Source of the DNA: Microcoleus sp. LEGE 07076
GTDB lineage: Bacteria; Cyanobacteriota; Cyanobacteriia; Cyanobacteriales; Microcoleaceae
Assembly: GCF_015207455.1 (NCBI RefSeq)
Contig: NZ_JADEWV010000015.1
Coordinates: 1-52,233 of the forward strand
Length of the DNA: 52,233 bases
Direction: 5' to 3'
A program made the position numbers and the translations under genes. A model generated the notes under the pieces. That model worked only from the letters and a program-made list of their open reading frames with translations. It searched no databases and had not been told where the DNA came from. Shown piece after piece: positions 33,916 through 43,269 of the stretch (its first letter is position 1; every line of letters starts with the position of its first letter).

Positions 33916-34035
33916 GGTTCGTAGTCAGGAATGCGAGTCTTCTCCAAATGCGGACTCGCATTCCTGACTACGAACCAAGTCTGTGAGGAATGCGAGTTTT
34001 CTCCAAATGCGGACTCGCATTCCTCACTACGAACC
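33916..34035. repeat. Two adjacent palindromes of one repeat family
   Basis: First: arms 33916-33939 and 33953-33976 (24 bp, exact, starting GGTTCGTAGTCAGG) around a 13-nt loop. Second: arms 33983-33997 and 34013-34027 (15 bp, GTGAGGAATGCGAGT), with the outer TACGAACC at 34028-34035 retained on one side only. The loops are the same (TCTCCAAATGCG). They lie between the convergent ends of the unknown gene and the small membrane-protein gene. Confidence 0.9.
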
Positions 34036-34055
34036 AAATGTGCGTCAATCCCTGT

Positions 34056-34313
34056 TTATCTGCGGTTAAATTTTCTGATTTTGTTCCAAAGATAGCGGGG
34101 ATTCAAATAACTCCGATATTTGGTAACTACTTCTTTTCCCAAAATTACCACGCTCAGCCAAAAACACACTTCAGCTAGCACAGCTAAAACAACATCTATT
34201 TGCGTTTTTTCGGCGATACTCAGTGGTAGGAATGGTACAATAAACAAGATTGCCAGCCAGGGCAAAAAAGATGCAATAAATAAAAACCAACCCAGCTTTT
34301 GCAGATTCTGCAT
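34056..34313 (-). CDS. Small two-helix membrane protein (transporter-suffix-like)
   Basis: 85 residues with two hydrophobic segments, WFLFIASFLPWLAILFIVPFLP and VVLAVLAEVCFWLSVVILG, then a basic tail (KYRSYLNPRYLWNKIRKFNRR). This matches a short family often annotated as transporter suffix domain. The positive tail should face the cytoplasm. It stands alone and no function is known. Confidence 0.7.
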   Translation of the reverse strand: MQNLQKLGWFLFIASFLPWLAILFIVPFLPLSIAEKTQIDVVLAVLAEVCFWLSVVILGKEVVTKYRSYLNPRYLWNKIRKFNRR

Positions 34314-34467
34314 AAATTTGATTTACTGGATAAATTTAGATTCCACGGCGGCAGGCCTAACTGAGATTATAGAGAACGTCTCGCAAAAGTCTCCAAGTAT
34401 CTGGAAATTATCTGCGTTAATCTGCGTTAATCTACCTAGCATCTGCGGTTTGCATTCCATTTCCAAC

Positions 34468-35286
34468 TCAATTCTTAATTCCCGTCGCCGCAATCCCCCG
34501 AATAAACTGCCGCTGACCGACCAAAAACAGCAACACCACCGGCACAGTCCCAATTACCACCGCCGCCATCAACAACTGCCAACTGCTAGTAAACTGTTCC
34601 TGAAACTCGGCCAAAACCAACTGCACAGTCCGCAACTCCGGCCGCGTCGTAAACACCAGCGGCTTAAACAAATCGTTCCACTCCCCGATAAACGCAAACA
34701 AAAACAGCGTCACCAAAGCAGGGCGGGCAATAGGCAACATCACCTGCCACAACACCTGCCAGCGGTTAGCTCCGTCCAGCATTGCCGCTTCTTCCAATTC
34801 CACCGGAATTGTCATAAAATACTGGCGCAGCAGAAAAATCCCAAAACCGTTAGCAGCAGTCGGCAAAATCAGCGCCCCGTAAGTATTCAGCAGATGACCC
34901 CACTTCAAAACCATAAAAATAGGAATTACCAAAAGCTGAAACGGAATCACCAGCGTCGCCAAAACCACCAAAACTAGAGCCTGCCGCCCCCGAAACTTGA
35001 GCCTGGCCAAAGCATAACCTGCCAAAGCAGAAGTCACTACCTGAAAACCTGTCACTGCGATCGCCACTAGAGTAGAATTAACAAATGCCAACAAAAAATT
35101 TCCCCTCTGCCAAGCCTCCTGATAGTTCGCCAAAGTCAAGCCTGTGGCCTTGACACCGACACCTGATGGTGATACCGAAACCAAAAAAACAGCAGCCAGC
35201 GGCAGCAGCACCAGCGCAGCCCCCGCCAGCAACAAAATAAAACTCAGCACTTCCAGCGCTTGAGACCAGCCCAACGATTTACCCAT
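34468..35286 (-). CDS. Carbohydrate ABC transporter permease (MalG/AraQ type)
   Basis: About 272 residues from ATG 35286 (MGKSLGW); the frame is open upstream to a GTG at 35358, adding 24 residues. There are six membrane segments. The cytoplasmic EAA loop reads ELEEAAMLDGANRWQVLWQVMLPIARPAL, the hallmark of binding-protein-dependent permeases that contact the ATPase. A long periplasmic loop after the first helix (SVSPSGVGVKATGLTLANYQEA) is typical of sugar systems. Partner permease, binding protein and ATPase are not in the window, so they are encoded elsewhere. Substrate unknown. Confidence 0.9.
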   Translation of the reverse strand: MGKSLGWSQALEVLSFILLLAGAALVLLPLAAVFLVSVSPSGVGVKATGLTLANYQEAWQRGNFLLAFVNSTLVAIAVTGFQVVTSALAGYALARLKFRGRQALVLVVLATLVIPFQLLVIPIFMVLKWGHLLNTYGALILPTAANGFGIFLLRQYFMTIPVELEEAAMLDGANRWQVLWQVMLPIARPALVTLFLFAFIGEWNDLFKPLVFTTRPELRTVQLVLAEFQEQFTSSWQLLMAAVVIGTVPVVLLFLVGQRQFIRGIAATGIKN

Positions 35287-35466
35287 AAACTTGTGAATTA
35301 ACCTAAAATAATAAGCTTGTGAGGCTCTCAAACTCGATCGCCCCCCTGATTCCCACACAATCGTAAATTTTTAGTCGAAAATAGGTAAAGTGTAGTGCAA
35401 CGCGACCCCAAAATTTTAAGGGGTTCCCAAACATCCTACAAGGTTATATAAGGAGAAAACGTATCT

Positions 35467-36159
35467 ATGCCCCAGCTTGAGGCCAGCCCAACAATAGACT
35501 TTCAAACCGAAACTTACAAAGACGCTTACAGCCGTATCAACGCCATTGTGATTGAAGGCGAACAAGAAGCTCACGACAATTACCTGACACTGGCCGAACT
35601 GTTGGCTGACAAAAAAAGCGAGTTAGTTGGCTTGTCCAAGATGGAGAACCGCCACATGAAAGGCTTCCAAGCTTGCGGCCGGAATCTCAAGGTCACGCCC
35701 GATATGGCATTTGCCAAGCAATTCTTTTCTGATTTGCACAGAAACTTCCAAACCGCCGCGGCTGAGGGTCAGGTTGTAACTTGCTTGCTGATTCAATCCC
35801 TAATTATCGAGTGTTTTGCGATCGCAGCCTACAACATCTACATCCCCGTCGCCGATGACTTTGCCCGCAAAATCACCGAAGGCGTCGTCAAAGAAGAGTA
35901 CAGCCACCTCAACTTTGGGGAAGTCTGGCTGCAAGCTCACTTTGAGGAATCAAAAGCCGAACTCGAAGCAGCCAACCGCCAAAACCTGCCCATCATCTGG
36001 AAGCTGCTAAACGCTGTCGCAGACGATGCCCGCGTCTTGGGAATGGAAAAAGACGCTTTAATCGAAGACTTTATGATTGCCTACGGCGAAGCTTTAGGCA
36101 ACATTGGCTTTAACAACCGCGACATCATGCGGATGTCAGCACAAGGTCTAGCAGCCTAG
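35467..36159 (+). CDS. ado: Aldehyde-deformylating oxygenase (alkane synthase)
   Basis: 230 residues, a ferritin-like di-iron enzyme that turns fatty aldehydes into alkanes plus formate. Iron ligands are visible: a Glu in [14 protein letters not shown]-x-x-H in [10 protein letters not shown], a Glu in [15 protein letters not shown], and the E-x-x-H pair in [13 protein letters not shown]. The length and start ([21 protein letters not shown]) match the cyanobacterial enzyme. A strong ribosome-binding AAGGAG lies before the ATG. It sits 141 bases before the acyl-ACP reductase gene, the conserved order in cyanobacteria. A hairpin in the gap may attenuate transcription into aar. Confidence 0.96.
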   Translation: MPQLEASPTIDFQTETYKDAYSRINAIVIEGEQEAHDNYLTLAELLADKKSELVGLSKMENRHMKGFQACGRNLKVTPDMAFAKQFFSDLHRNFQTAAAEGQVVTCLLIQSLIIECFAIAAYNIYIPVADDFARKITEGVVKEEYSHLNFGEVWLQAHFEESKAELEAANRQNLPIIWKLLNAVADDARVLGMEKDALIEDFMIAYGEALGNIGFNNRDIMRMSAQGLAA

Positions 36160-36198
36160 TTAATTGGGAAATAAGGAATGGGAAAAGAATTAAAAATC

Positions 36199-36220
36199 AA
36201 AAATGAGGCATCTCATTTTT
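36199..36220 (+). terminator. AT-rich hairpin between ado and aar
   Basis: AAAAATGAG pairs with CTCATTTTT across GCAT. The stem ends in a T-run, so it may be a weak terminator. It is followed by the heptad repeat 36232-36273. Confidence 0.45.
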
Positions 36221-36231
36221 AATTGGAAAAT

Positions 36232-36273
36232 TTCCTTCTTCCTTCTTCCTTCTTCCTTCTTCCTTCTTCCTTC
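36232..36273 (+). repeat. Six tandem TTCCTTC heptads upstream of aar
   Basis: Exact head-to-tail units ending 27 bases before the aar start codon. The frame is open through the repeat, so an upstream ATG (36223) could be mistaken for the gene start; its translation would be only Ser, Phe, Leu and Pro repeats. Confidence 0.92.
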
Positions 36274-36300
36274 TTCAATCCTCCTTCATTTGACAACTTA

Positions 36301-37326
36301 ATGTTTGGTCTAATCGGTCACTTAACCAGCTTAGAACACGCCCAATCAGTAGCTAACGAGCTGGGCTATCCAGAATACGCCGATCAAGGTCTCGATTTTT
36401 GGTGCAGCGCACCGCCTCAAATAGTTGATCATATCACTGTCACTAGCATTACCGGGCAAAAAATAGAAGGCCGCTATGTGGAGTCGTGTTTTTTGCCAGA
36501 AATGCTAGCCACTCGCCGGATTAAAGCAGCCACTCGCAAAATCCTTAATGCGATGGCGCACGCTCAAAAAAACGGGATTAATATCACTGCTTTAGGTGGC
36601 TTTTCTTCGATCATTTTTGAGACTTTCAACTTGCAGCAAATTAAGCAAATTCGCAATCTCAAGTTGGAGTTTGAACGGTTCACCACTGGTAACACTCACA
36701 CAGCTTACATCCTCTGCCGCCAAGTAGAAGAAGCAGCCCCTAAATTGGGGATTGAACTTTCAAAAGCCACGGTAGCGGTTTGTGGTGCTACCGGCGATAT
36801 TGGCAGTGCTGTATGTCGCTGGCTCAATGTTAAAACAAATGTGGCAGAATTGTTGCTAATTGCCCGCGACAAAGAACGCTTGCAAGATTTGCAATCGGAA
36901 TTGGGGCGAGGAAAAATCATGAATTTGGAAGAATCCCTGCCCCTAGCGGATATTGTTGTCTGGGTCGCCAGTATGCCAAAGGGAGTAGAAATTGACCCCA
37001 AGACATTGAAGCAACCTTGTTTATTGATTGACGGTGGCTATCCGAAAAATCTGGCAACTCAGGTGAAGTATCCCGAAATTTACGTGCTCAATGGCGGGAT
37101 TGTGGAGCATTCCCTCGATATTGAGTGGAAAATTATGAAGATTGTCAATATGGATGTGCCGGGCCGACAGTTGTTTGCCTGTTTTGCCGAATCCATGCTG
37201 CTGGAATTTGAAAAATTGTATACCAATTTTTCTTGGGGACGGAATCAAATTACAGTGGAAAAGATGGAGCAAATCGGCGAGATTTCCGTCAAACACGGTT
37301 TTCGACCTTTGATGATGTCATTTTGA
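36301..37326 (+). CDS. aar: Long-chain acyl-[acyl-carrier-protein] reductase
   Basis: 341 residues, starting at ATG 36301 ([15 protein letters not shown]), which is the conserved N-terminus. It reduces acyl-ACP to the fatty aldehyde used by ADO. Visible parts are the catalytic Cys region ([13 protein letters not shown] upstream of the Rossmann fold), the NADPH-binding [18 protein letters not shown] near residue 160, and [12 protein letters not shown]. The usual length is 339-341. An in-frame ATG 78 bases upstream is rejected because it lies in the heptad repeat region. With ado it forms the alkane unit. Confidence 0.96.
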   Translation: MFGLIGHLTSLEHAQSVANELGYPEYADQGLDFWCSAPPQIVDHITVTSITGQKIEGRYVESCFLPEMLATRRIKAATRKILNAMAHAQKNGINITALGGFSSIIFETFNLQQIKQIRNLKLEFERFTTGNTHTAYILCRQVEEAAPKLGIELSKATVAVCGATGDIGSAVCRWLNVKTNVAELLLIARDKERLQDLQSELGRGKIMNLEESLPLADIVVWVASMPKGVEIDPKTLKQPCLLIDGGYPKNLATQVKYPEIYVLNGGIVEHSLDIEWKIMKIVNMDVPGRQLFACFAESMLLEFEKLYTNFSWGRNQITVEKMEQIGEISVKHGFRPLMMSF

Positions 37327-37551
37327 TGTGATTTTTTGCAGTTATTGGTTATTGAGGAAATTTTTTTCTGATAATAACCAGTAATTTTTTTGAGAAAGCT
37401 AAGAGTTAACATTATGTTCGATCGCGCGACGAGACTAAAAGTTGTTTGCAGTCAGCACAAAGAGTCCTAATTTGTCAAAAAACAGTTAATTTACAACTTA
37501 TCTAATCGTCCTTTCCACTCAAAACCTGTAAGCGAGCCTGCGAACCGAGCA

Positions 37552-38058
37552 TTATGGGAGATGTTTAATAGATATATCGCCTCGGAAGTTCTCTCCGCAG
37601 TTTTTGAGGGTCATGACTGCGATAATGTTTTTACTAAGTTCGTCTGGAATGTCCAAAGCTTCGGACAGTTCCAGCAAAAAATCCTGTTCCTGGACGGTGA
37701 AAATTCCATCTACCAAAACCAAATCCGCGGCAATAGCAAAAGCTGTTTCTCGAAGCTGAGGAGTCAAGGCATTTTTAGCAGCAGCAAATACCTCAGCCGG
37801 AGTGTACTGACGGCTCAATGCTAAGACTTTCTTAAAAAGTTCTTGGAAGTGCTGGCCTGAATAAGACCTGAACAAGCGAATGTGATTGGCGGCCAGAGTT
37901 TGTCTTTCTTCTTCTGAGATTTGACCGTCGGCGGCAACAGCTAATACAGACAGGGCTGTTAAAGCTTCCGAAGGGGTGAGTTCGATCGCACTTGTGTTGC
38001 TTTTTGCACTTTGGAACAATTCAACAGGATTTAGTTTTTTGTCACTGTCGGGGGGCAT
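37552..38058 (-). CDS. TerB-like protein
   Basis: 168 residues. Two TerB-type acidic helical repeats, LAVAADGQISEEERQTL and LVLVDGIFTVQEQDFLLEL, which bind metal in tellurite-resistance TerB. It is probably a cytoplasmic stress-related protein. It sits between aar and accA on the opposite strand. No other ter genes are near, so tellurite resistance should not be assumed. Confidence 0.82.
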   Translation of the reverse strand: MPPDSDKKLNPVELFQSAKSNTSAIELTPSEALTALSVLAVAADGQISEEERQTLAANHIRLFRSYSGQHFQELFKKVLALSRQYTPAEVFAAAKNALTPQLRETAFAIAADLVLVDGIFTVQEQDFLLELSEALDIPDELSKNIIAVMTLKNCGENFRGDISIKHLP

Positions 38059-38279
38059 AGGAGTGCGCGTATCGGCGCGGGTAAAACTCTGGATCTAGCA
38101 AAAATAGTTTAGCAAAAAAACGAGGCAGCCGCCTCTGGTTTAAAACTTTTGTTACCAAGCAAAGCATAATTCAAAATTCAAAACTTCCCAGGAACCCTCT
38201 TTTTCAGCAACACCTGACAGGGTAGGATCGTCCAAGTGCCGATCGACTTTCACCTTAAAACCCTATACAAATTATCAGC

Positions 38280-39260
38280 GTGACAAACCCAGACCGCAAA
38301 CCACTACTCCTAGATTTTGAAAAGCCGCTGGCCGAACTCGAAACCCGAATTCACCAGATTCGCCAACTCGCCGCAGAAAACAGCGTCGATGTCACCGACG
38401 AAATTCGCAAACTCGAAGCTCGTTCGACCCAACTGCGGCAAGAAATTTTCAGCAGCTTGTCCCCCATGCAGCGGCTGCAACTCGCCCGCCACCCGCGCCG
38501 CCCGAGCACCCTCGACTACATTCAGGCAATTAGCGACGAGTGGATGGAACTCCACGGCGATCGGCGCGGCGGAGACGACCCGGCCGTCGTCGGCGGAATT
38601 GCCCGCATAGACGGCCGTCCTACAGTCATCATCGGCCATCAAAAAGGGCGCGACACCAAAGACAATATCGCCCGCAACTTCGGGATGGCAGCGCCAGGGG
38701 GCTACCGCAAAGCCCTGCGGTTGATGGAACACGCCGATCGCTTCTCGATGCCAATTTTCACCTTTATCGACACTCCGGGGGCTTGGGCGGGCTTAGAAGC
38801 CGAACAGCTTGGACAAGGAGAGGCGATCGCCTGCAACCTGCGAGAAATGTTTCGCCTCGAGGTGCCGATTATTTGTACCGTCATCGGCGAAGGAGGTTCC
38901 GGCGGCGCATTAGGTATCGGGGTCGGCGAGAGGCTGTTGATGCTGGAGCATTCCGTGTATACCGTGGCCACCCCCGAAGCTTGCGCCGCCATCCTCTGGA
39001 AAGACTCCGGTAAAGCCAACTTAGCCGCAGAAGCTCTCAAAATCACTTCCTGGGATTTGAAAAATCTCGGCGTTCTCGATCAGATAGTGCCCGAACCTGT
39101 TGGTGGCGCTCACTCTAACCCCCTGAAAGCTGCTGCTATGCTCAAAGGAGCTTTGTTGGAAAACTTAGCAGAACTGACACAGCTTACCGGCCAGCAGCGG
39201 CGCGAACTCCGGTATCAAAAGTTTCGCGACATCGGTGTCTTCACCGAAATTGCTGCTTGA
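38280..39260 (+). CDS. accA: Acetyl-CoA carboxylase carboxyltransferase subunit alpha
   Basis: 326 residues, GTG start ([20 protein letters not shown]). With AccD it transfers the carboxyl group from biotin-carrier protein to acetyl-CoA, giving malonyl-CoA. Conserved crotonase-fold features: [48 protein letters not shown] and [13 protein letters not shown], then ILWKDSGKA. It lies downstream of ado-aar, a frequent neighbourhood that joins supply and use of acyl-ACP. No terminator separates it clearly from the SDR gene 240 bases downstream. Confidence 0.97.
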   Translation: MTNPDRKPLLLDFEKPLAELETRIHQIRQLAAENSVDVTDEIRKLEARSTQLRQEIFSSLSPMQRLQLARHPRRPSTLDYIQAISDEWMELHGDRRGGDDPAVVGGIARIDGRPTVIIGHQKGRDTKDNIARNFGMAAPGGYRKALRLMEHADRFSMPIFTFIDTPGAWAGLEAEQLGQGEAIACNLREMFRLEVPIICTVIGEGGSGGALGIGVGERLLMLEHSVYTVATPEACAAILWKDSGKANLAAEALKITSWDLKNLGVLDQIVPEPVGGAHSNPLKAAAMLKGALLENLAELTQLTGQQRRELRYQKFRDIGVFTEIAA

Positions 39261-39503
39261 GCCGATCGATTCAGATTTATTAGTTATGAAGTGAACTTCA
39301 TAACTAATAACCCATAATTCATAATTCATAATTCTGCAAATCTATCAGCAGTGTTATAATTTTTCAGATGAGATCGGCTTAACAGTTCTTAATGTTACTC
39401 TCATAATTAATTGTTATCGCCTGCAGCCGACAGTTGTCTAATTTGCCGAAGAAGGCTGTAACGATCGATCGAGAGTTGCCGAGGGAAAGTATCAGGAAAT
39501 TTA

Positions 39504-40229
39504 ATGAACGATCGAACAACAAAGCAGGCTCTGATTACCGGAGCTAGCAGCGGTATTGGCAAAGCGACAGCGCTAGCATTAGCCGCCGAGGGCATAAATC
39601 TGGCCTTAGTTAGCCGAGAGTCAGAAAAATTAGAAGCTGTTGCCGCAGCAGCCAGAAAAGTCGGAGTGAAAGCAGAAGCTTATCCCTTAGACTTGGCAAA
39701 AATTGAGCAAGTGCAAAACGGCATCAGGGCGATCGTATCTCAATGCGGGCCCGTAGATATTCTGGTCAACAGCGCTGGTATGGGCTACACCGGCTCCTTG
39801 ACCGAAACGCCCCTAGCCGACTGGCAGAGTGTCCTAGACCTCAATCTTACTAGCGTTTGGCAGTGTATTTTAGGAATTTTGCCCTCCATGCGCGATCGCG
39901 GATCGGGAATCATCATCAACGTTTCCTCGATCGCCGGCAGCCAAGTCTTCCCCAACTGGGGAGCCTACTGCGTCAGCAAATTCGGTCTCATGGCTTTGTC
40001 CAAGACATTGGCCGCAGAAGAACGAGCTCGGGGAATTCGCGTCACAGCCATCTGTCCGGGTTCTGTCAACACTCCCATGTGGGACACAGACACCGTACAA
40101 GCCGACTTCGATCGAACTGCCATGTTAACCCCAGAAATCGTCGCCCAATCAATTCTGCACGCAGTTCAGTTGCCGGCAAGTGCAGTAATCGAAGAAATCA
40201 CCCTCATGTCCAACGCTGGAGTTTTGTAA
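39504..40229 (+). CDS. Short-chain dehydrogenase/reductase
   Basis: 241 residues, a classical SDR. TGASSGIGKATALALA is the cofactor loop, VNSAGMG the NNAG-like motif, then INVSSIAGSQ with the catalytic Ser, and the YCVSKFG (YxxxK) pair. The sequence around residue 37 (VSRESEKLEA, an Arg after the second strand) favours NADP. It may be a 3-ketoacyl reductase of the FabG type; the order ado-aar-accA-SDR-folE is seen in many cyanobacteria. Substrate not determined. Confidence 0.9.
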   Translation: MNDRTTKQALITGASSGIGKATALALAAEGINLALVSRESEKLEAVAAAARKVGVKAEAYPLDLAKIEQVQNGIRAIVSQCGPVDILVNSAGMGYTGSLTETPLADWQSVLDLNLTSVWQCILGILPSMRDRGSGIIINVSSIAGSQVFPNWGAYCVSKFGLMALSKTLAAEERARGIRVTAICPGSVNTPMWDTDTVQADFDRTAMLTPEIVAQSILHAVQLPASAVIEEITLMSNAGVL

Positions 40230-40293
40230 ACTTGAGATTTTAGACTCCTGGATTTTGCTCGAATTCAACCATCTTTGAATCTGTATCCCCCAA

Positions 40294-40349
40294 TCAAAAA
40301 TCAAAAATCAAAAATCAAAAATCAAAAATCAAAAATCAAAAATCAAAAA
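40294..40349 (+). repeat. Eight tandem TCAAAAA heptads upstream of folE
   Basis: Exact 7-bp units ending 22 bases before the ATG of folE. It belongs to the short tandem heptad repeats typical of filamentous cyanobacteria. Confidence 0.93.
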
Positions 40350-40371
40350 TCGACCCTCACACAAAATTATT

Positions 40372-41106
40372 ATGACAATTGCATCCAACAACGGTTCAAA
40401 CACCTCGAACTCAATCTTGACTGACAGCATGAAACCTTCAGAAACCGCAGACAACAACGCCTCGCGCATCAGCACTCGACCAGATCGCAATTCCTCCAAC
40501 GGTCAAGAATCCAACGTGCCCGTCCCCTCCGAAGTAGGCCAGGAAGAAATGATGGAGGCCGTTCGGACGCTGCTGCTGGGAATAGGAGAAGACCCCGAAC
40601 GCGAAGGACTGCTCAAAACCCCGAAGCGGGTAGCAGAAGCAATGCAGTTTCTCACCAGCGGCTACAGCCAATCCCTCGAAGAACTTCTCAACGGCGCTAT
40701 CTTTGACGAAGGTCACAACGAAATGGTACTGGTGCGAGACATCAGCGCCTTCAGTATGTGCGAACATCATATGCTGCCATTTATGGGTCGAGTTCACGTC
40801 GCCTACATTCCCAACCAAAAAGTAGTGGGACTGAGCAAATTAGCCAGAATTGTCGAGATGTACAGCCGTCGGTTGCAGGTGCAAGAACGTTTGACACGCC
40901 AAATTGCCGAAGCAGTTCAGACAATATTAGAACCGCAGGGAGTGGCTGTAGTAATGGAAGCTAGCCATATGTGCATGACGATGCGGGGCGTGCAAAAACC
41001 CGGCGCTTGGACGGTTACGAGTGCCATGTTGGGAGTGTTTCAAGACGAACAAAAAACTCGCGAAGAATTCCTCAATTTAATCCGCCACCAACCGGCATTC
41101 TTTTAG
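40372..41106 (+). CDS. folE: GTP cyclohydrolase I
   Basis: 244 residues. It converts GTP to dihydroneopterin triphosphate, the first step of folate and pterin synthesis. The core (residues 70-240) has [35 protein letters not shown] with the zinc Cys and His residues, [38 protein letters not shown] with the second zinc Cys, and the C-terminal EEFLNLI. The first 60 residues are Asn/Ser-rich and variable, so an internal start is possible. Gene order after the SDR is conserved in cyanobacteria. Confidence 0.97.
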   Translation: MTIASNNGSNTSNSILTDSMKPSETADNNASRISTRPDRNSSNGQESNVPVPSEVGQEEMMEAVRTLLLGIGEDPEREGLLKTPKRVAEAMQFLTSGYSQSLEELLNGAIFDEGHNEMVLVRDISAFSMCEHHMLPFMGRVHVAYIPNQKVVGLSKLARIVEMYSRRLQVQERLTRQIAEAVQTILEPQGVAVVMEASHMCMTMRGVQKPGAWTVTSAMLGVFQDEQKTREEFLNLIRHQPAFF

Positions 41107-41237
41107 TCAGTTGACAGTTGGCAGTTGTCAGTTGACTGTGGTGAGCTTTCCAGCGAACAGTCAACAGTTATCAGTTTATAGTGACGATCGCCCGTTCTGC
41201 TAATAAAATGAATTGATGACTCATCGCTTGTGACTAA

Positions 41238-42668
41238 ATGAATCCTATTAAATTCGGCACCGATGGCTGGCGCGGCATAATTGCCGACGATTTTACATTC
41301 GATCGCGTAGCGTTAGTAGCTCCCCTAGCGGCACAAGTTCTCGCAGAAACTGGAGGCAGCAGCGATAGCAGCAGCGGTACCGTAATTGTCGGTTACGACC
41401 GCCGGTTTTTGGCTGAAGAATTTGCCCAAACAGCGGCTAATGCCGTCCAAAACGCCGGATTTGACGTGCTGCTGAGCGAATCTTACGCTCCTACTCCGGC
41501 TTTTAGTTTAGCTGCCAAACAATTAAATGCTTTGGGTGCGATCGTCCTGACAGCCAGCCACAATCCCGGTTCATATTTAGGGTTAAAAGTCAAGGGCGGA
41601 TTTGGAGGTTCAGTTTCGCCCGAAGTTACGCAACAGATAGAAGCAAAACTGGAAAATCCGGCGGCACTTTCAGCAACTGGCGGAAAATTGGAAAATTTCA
41701 ATCCTTGGCCGGCTTACTGCAAAACATTGCGGGAAATGGTGGATATCGAGGCGATTAAAGATGCGATCGCCTCTGACAAAATTACAGTATTTGTAGATGC
41801 CATGCACGGTGCGGCCGCCGGAGGACTGGCACAAATTTTAGAAGAAACAGTGCACGAAGTCAACAGCGATCGAGATCCTCTGTTCGGCGGCGGTGCACCA
41901 GAACCCTTACCCCGCTACCTGTCGCAGTTGTTCCGCGTGATGCGTACCCACGGGCGAAAAGCATCTGGTTTGTCGATCGGATTTGTATTTGACGGAGATA
42001 GCGATCGAATTGCAGCCGTTGACTCTAGCGGAAATTTTCTGAGTTCACAAATCCTAGTTCCCATCTTAATCGAACATTTAGCTTCGCGGCGCGGATTAAC
42101 TGGGGAAGTGATCAAAACTGTCAGCGGATCGGACATAATTCCCAAAATAGCCCAACTGTACAACTTACCTTTATTTGAAACGCCGATCGGTTACAAGTAT
42201 ATAGCCGATCGAATGCTAAGCACCCAAGTCCTAGTCGGCGGCGAAGAATCAGGAGGAATCGGCTACGGTACCCACATTCCCGAAAGAGACGCTTTGCTGT
42301 CAGCCCTGTACTTGTTAGAAGCAGTAGTCAAATCCGGGGAAGACTTAAGCGAAATTTACAGCCGACTGCAAACAGAAACTAAATTTACTTCAGCCTACGA
42401 TCGCATTGACTTGCACTTAGCAAACATGGACGAACGTTCGCGCTTGCTAGATTTGTTAGAAAATCAACCTTTAACAGAAATTGCCAGCAAAGCAGTTGTA
42501 GATTGCAACAAAGTTGACGGATATAAATTCCGTTTAGCCGACGGAAGTTGGCTGTTAATTCGGTTTAGCGGAACCGAACCAGTATTGCGGCTGTATTCTG
42601 AAGCTGCGACCTTGAAAGAAGTCATGCAAAACTTGAACTGGGCGAAGAGTTGGGCGCAGAAAGGTTAA
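41238..42668 (+). CDS. Phosphoglucomutase/phosphomannomutase family protein
   Basis: 476 residues with all four alpha-D-phosphohexomutase domains. The FGTDGWRG start binds sugar, TASHNPG carries the phosphoserine, FDGDSDRIA binds Mg, GEESGGIG binds substrate, and RFSGTEPVLRLYSEA contacts phosphate in the last domain. It interconverts sugar 1- and 6-phosphates (glucose, mannose or glucosamine not distinguished). It probably serves glycogen or polysaccharide supply. It starts 131 bases after folE and ends at a short hairpin. Confidence 0.93.
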   Translation: MNPIKFGTDGWRGIIADDFTFDRVALVAPLAAQVLAETGGSSDSSSGTVIVGYDRRFLAEEFAQTAANAVQNAGFDVLLSESYAPTPAFSLAAKQLNALGAIVLTASHNPGSYLGLKVKGGFGGSVSPEVTQQIEAKLENPAALSATGGKLENFNPWPAYCKTLREMVDIEAIKDAIASDKITVFVDAMHGAAAGGLAQILEETVHEVNSDRDPLFGGGAPEPLPRYLSQLFRVMRTHGRKASGLSIGFVFDGDSDRIAAVDSSGNFLSSQILVPILIEHLASRRGLTGEVIKTVSGSDIIPKIAQLYNLPLFETPIGYKYIADRMLSTQVLVGGEESGGIGYGTHIPERDALLSALYLLEAVVKSGEDLSEIYSRLQTETKFTSAYDRIDLHLANMDERSRLLDLLENQPLTEIASKAVVDCNKVDGYKFRLADGSWLLIRFSGTEPVLRLYSEAATLKEVMQNLNWAKSWAQKG

Positions 42669-42689
42669 TTTTTAAGTTAGATGAATGAC

Positions 42690-42706
42690 ACGGGCGAGAC
42701 GCCCGT
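42690..42706 (+). terminator. GC-rich hairpin after the mutase gene
   Basis: ACGGGCG pairs with CGCCCGT around AGA, 22 bases after the stop codon. No long U-tract follows. The phrase (ACGGGCGAGACGCCCGT) is also a common cyanobacterial intergenic repeat. Confidence 0.5.
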
Positions 42707-43269
42707 GCCACAGTTTAATTCTGTCAATAAAACTCGTTGGTAGTCAGGACTTTAGTTTTTGTTCAACGAAGGAACCGAGGAAATGGCAATGCCGTTTCCC
42801 TATCCCAAAATAATCAATTTTGATCGACAACAGATGTAACCATCGCCCGATTAATTGTAGGGATACGGCACTGCCGTTTCCTCCTCCCTTGCTTGTTGGT
42901 AATATCAATAATGGCATTGAAAAATATTTTTTCTAGTAGTTATACCATTTTGCCAAAATCCTGCCACAGTAGTTGTAAGATGCGTCACCCGAGAACAATT
43001 CCTCGCATTTCACGCCAGATATATCGTGCGACGCACCTTACACATTGGGTAAACGAAACAAACTCAAAAATTCTCTTGCAGTCAGCTTTTTTCTAAATAA
43101 TATTCAACAAAATTAATTACATAAACAACTAATATGATATACTGAAATATTAAATTGTATTCAAACAGGTTTTATGCAGGTTTTTACTTCGAGATATCAA
43201 TCCACTTTCGTTGAAATTGCTAAACCGAATTTATCCAGAAAGCAGACATCATCAAGTGCGCCACGCGAG
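42707..43269. other. Gene-free stretch with repeat phrases
   Basis: GGCAATGCCGTTTCCCTATCCC and a similar phrase at about 42860 (GGCACTGCCGTTTCC) are related copies. Short frames here look non-coding. The DNA then becomes AT-rich towards the IS630 relic. Confidence 0.5.

Noticed and set aside
34120-34977. 285-residue plus-strand frame opposite the ABC permease
   Set aside because: Composition (His, Gln, Asn, Arg runs) is that of an antisense frame; the permease on the other strand is clear.
38540-39013. 157-residue frame within accA
   Set aside because: Arg-rich shadow of accA.
42893-43096. 67-residue frame before the IS630 relic
   Set aside because: No family features, AT-rich, overlaps repeat phrases.
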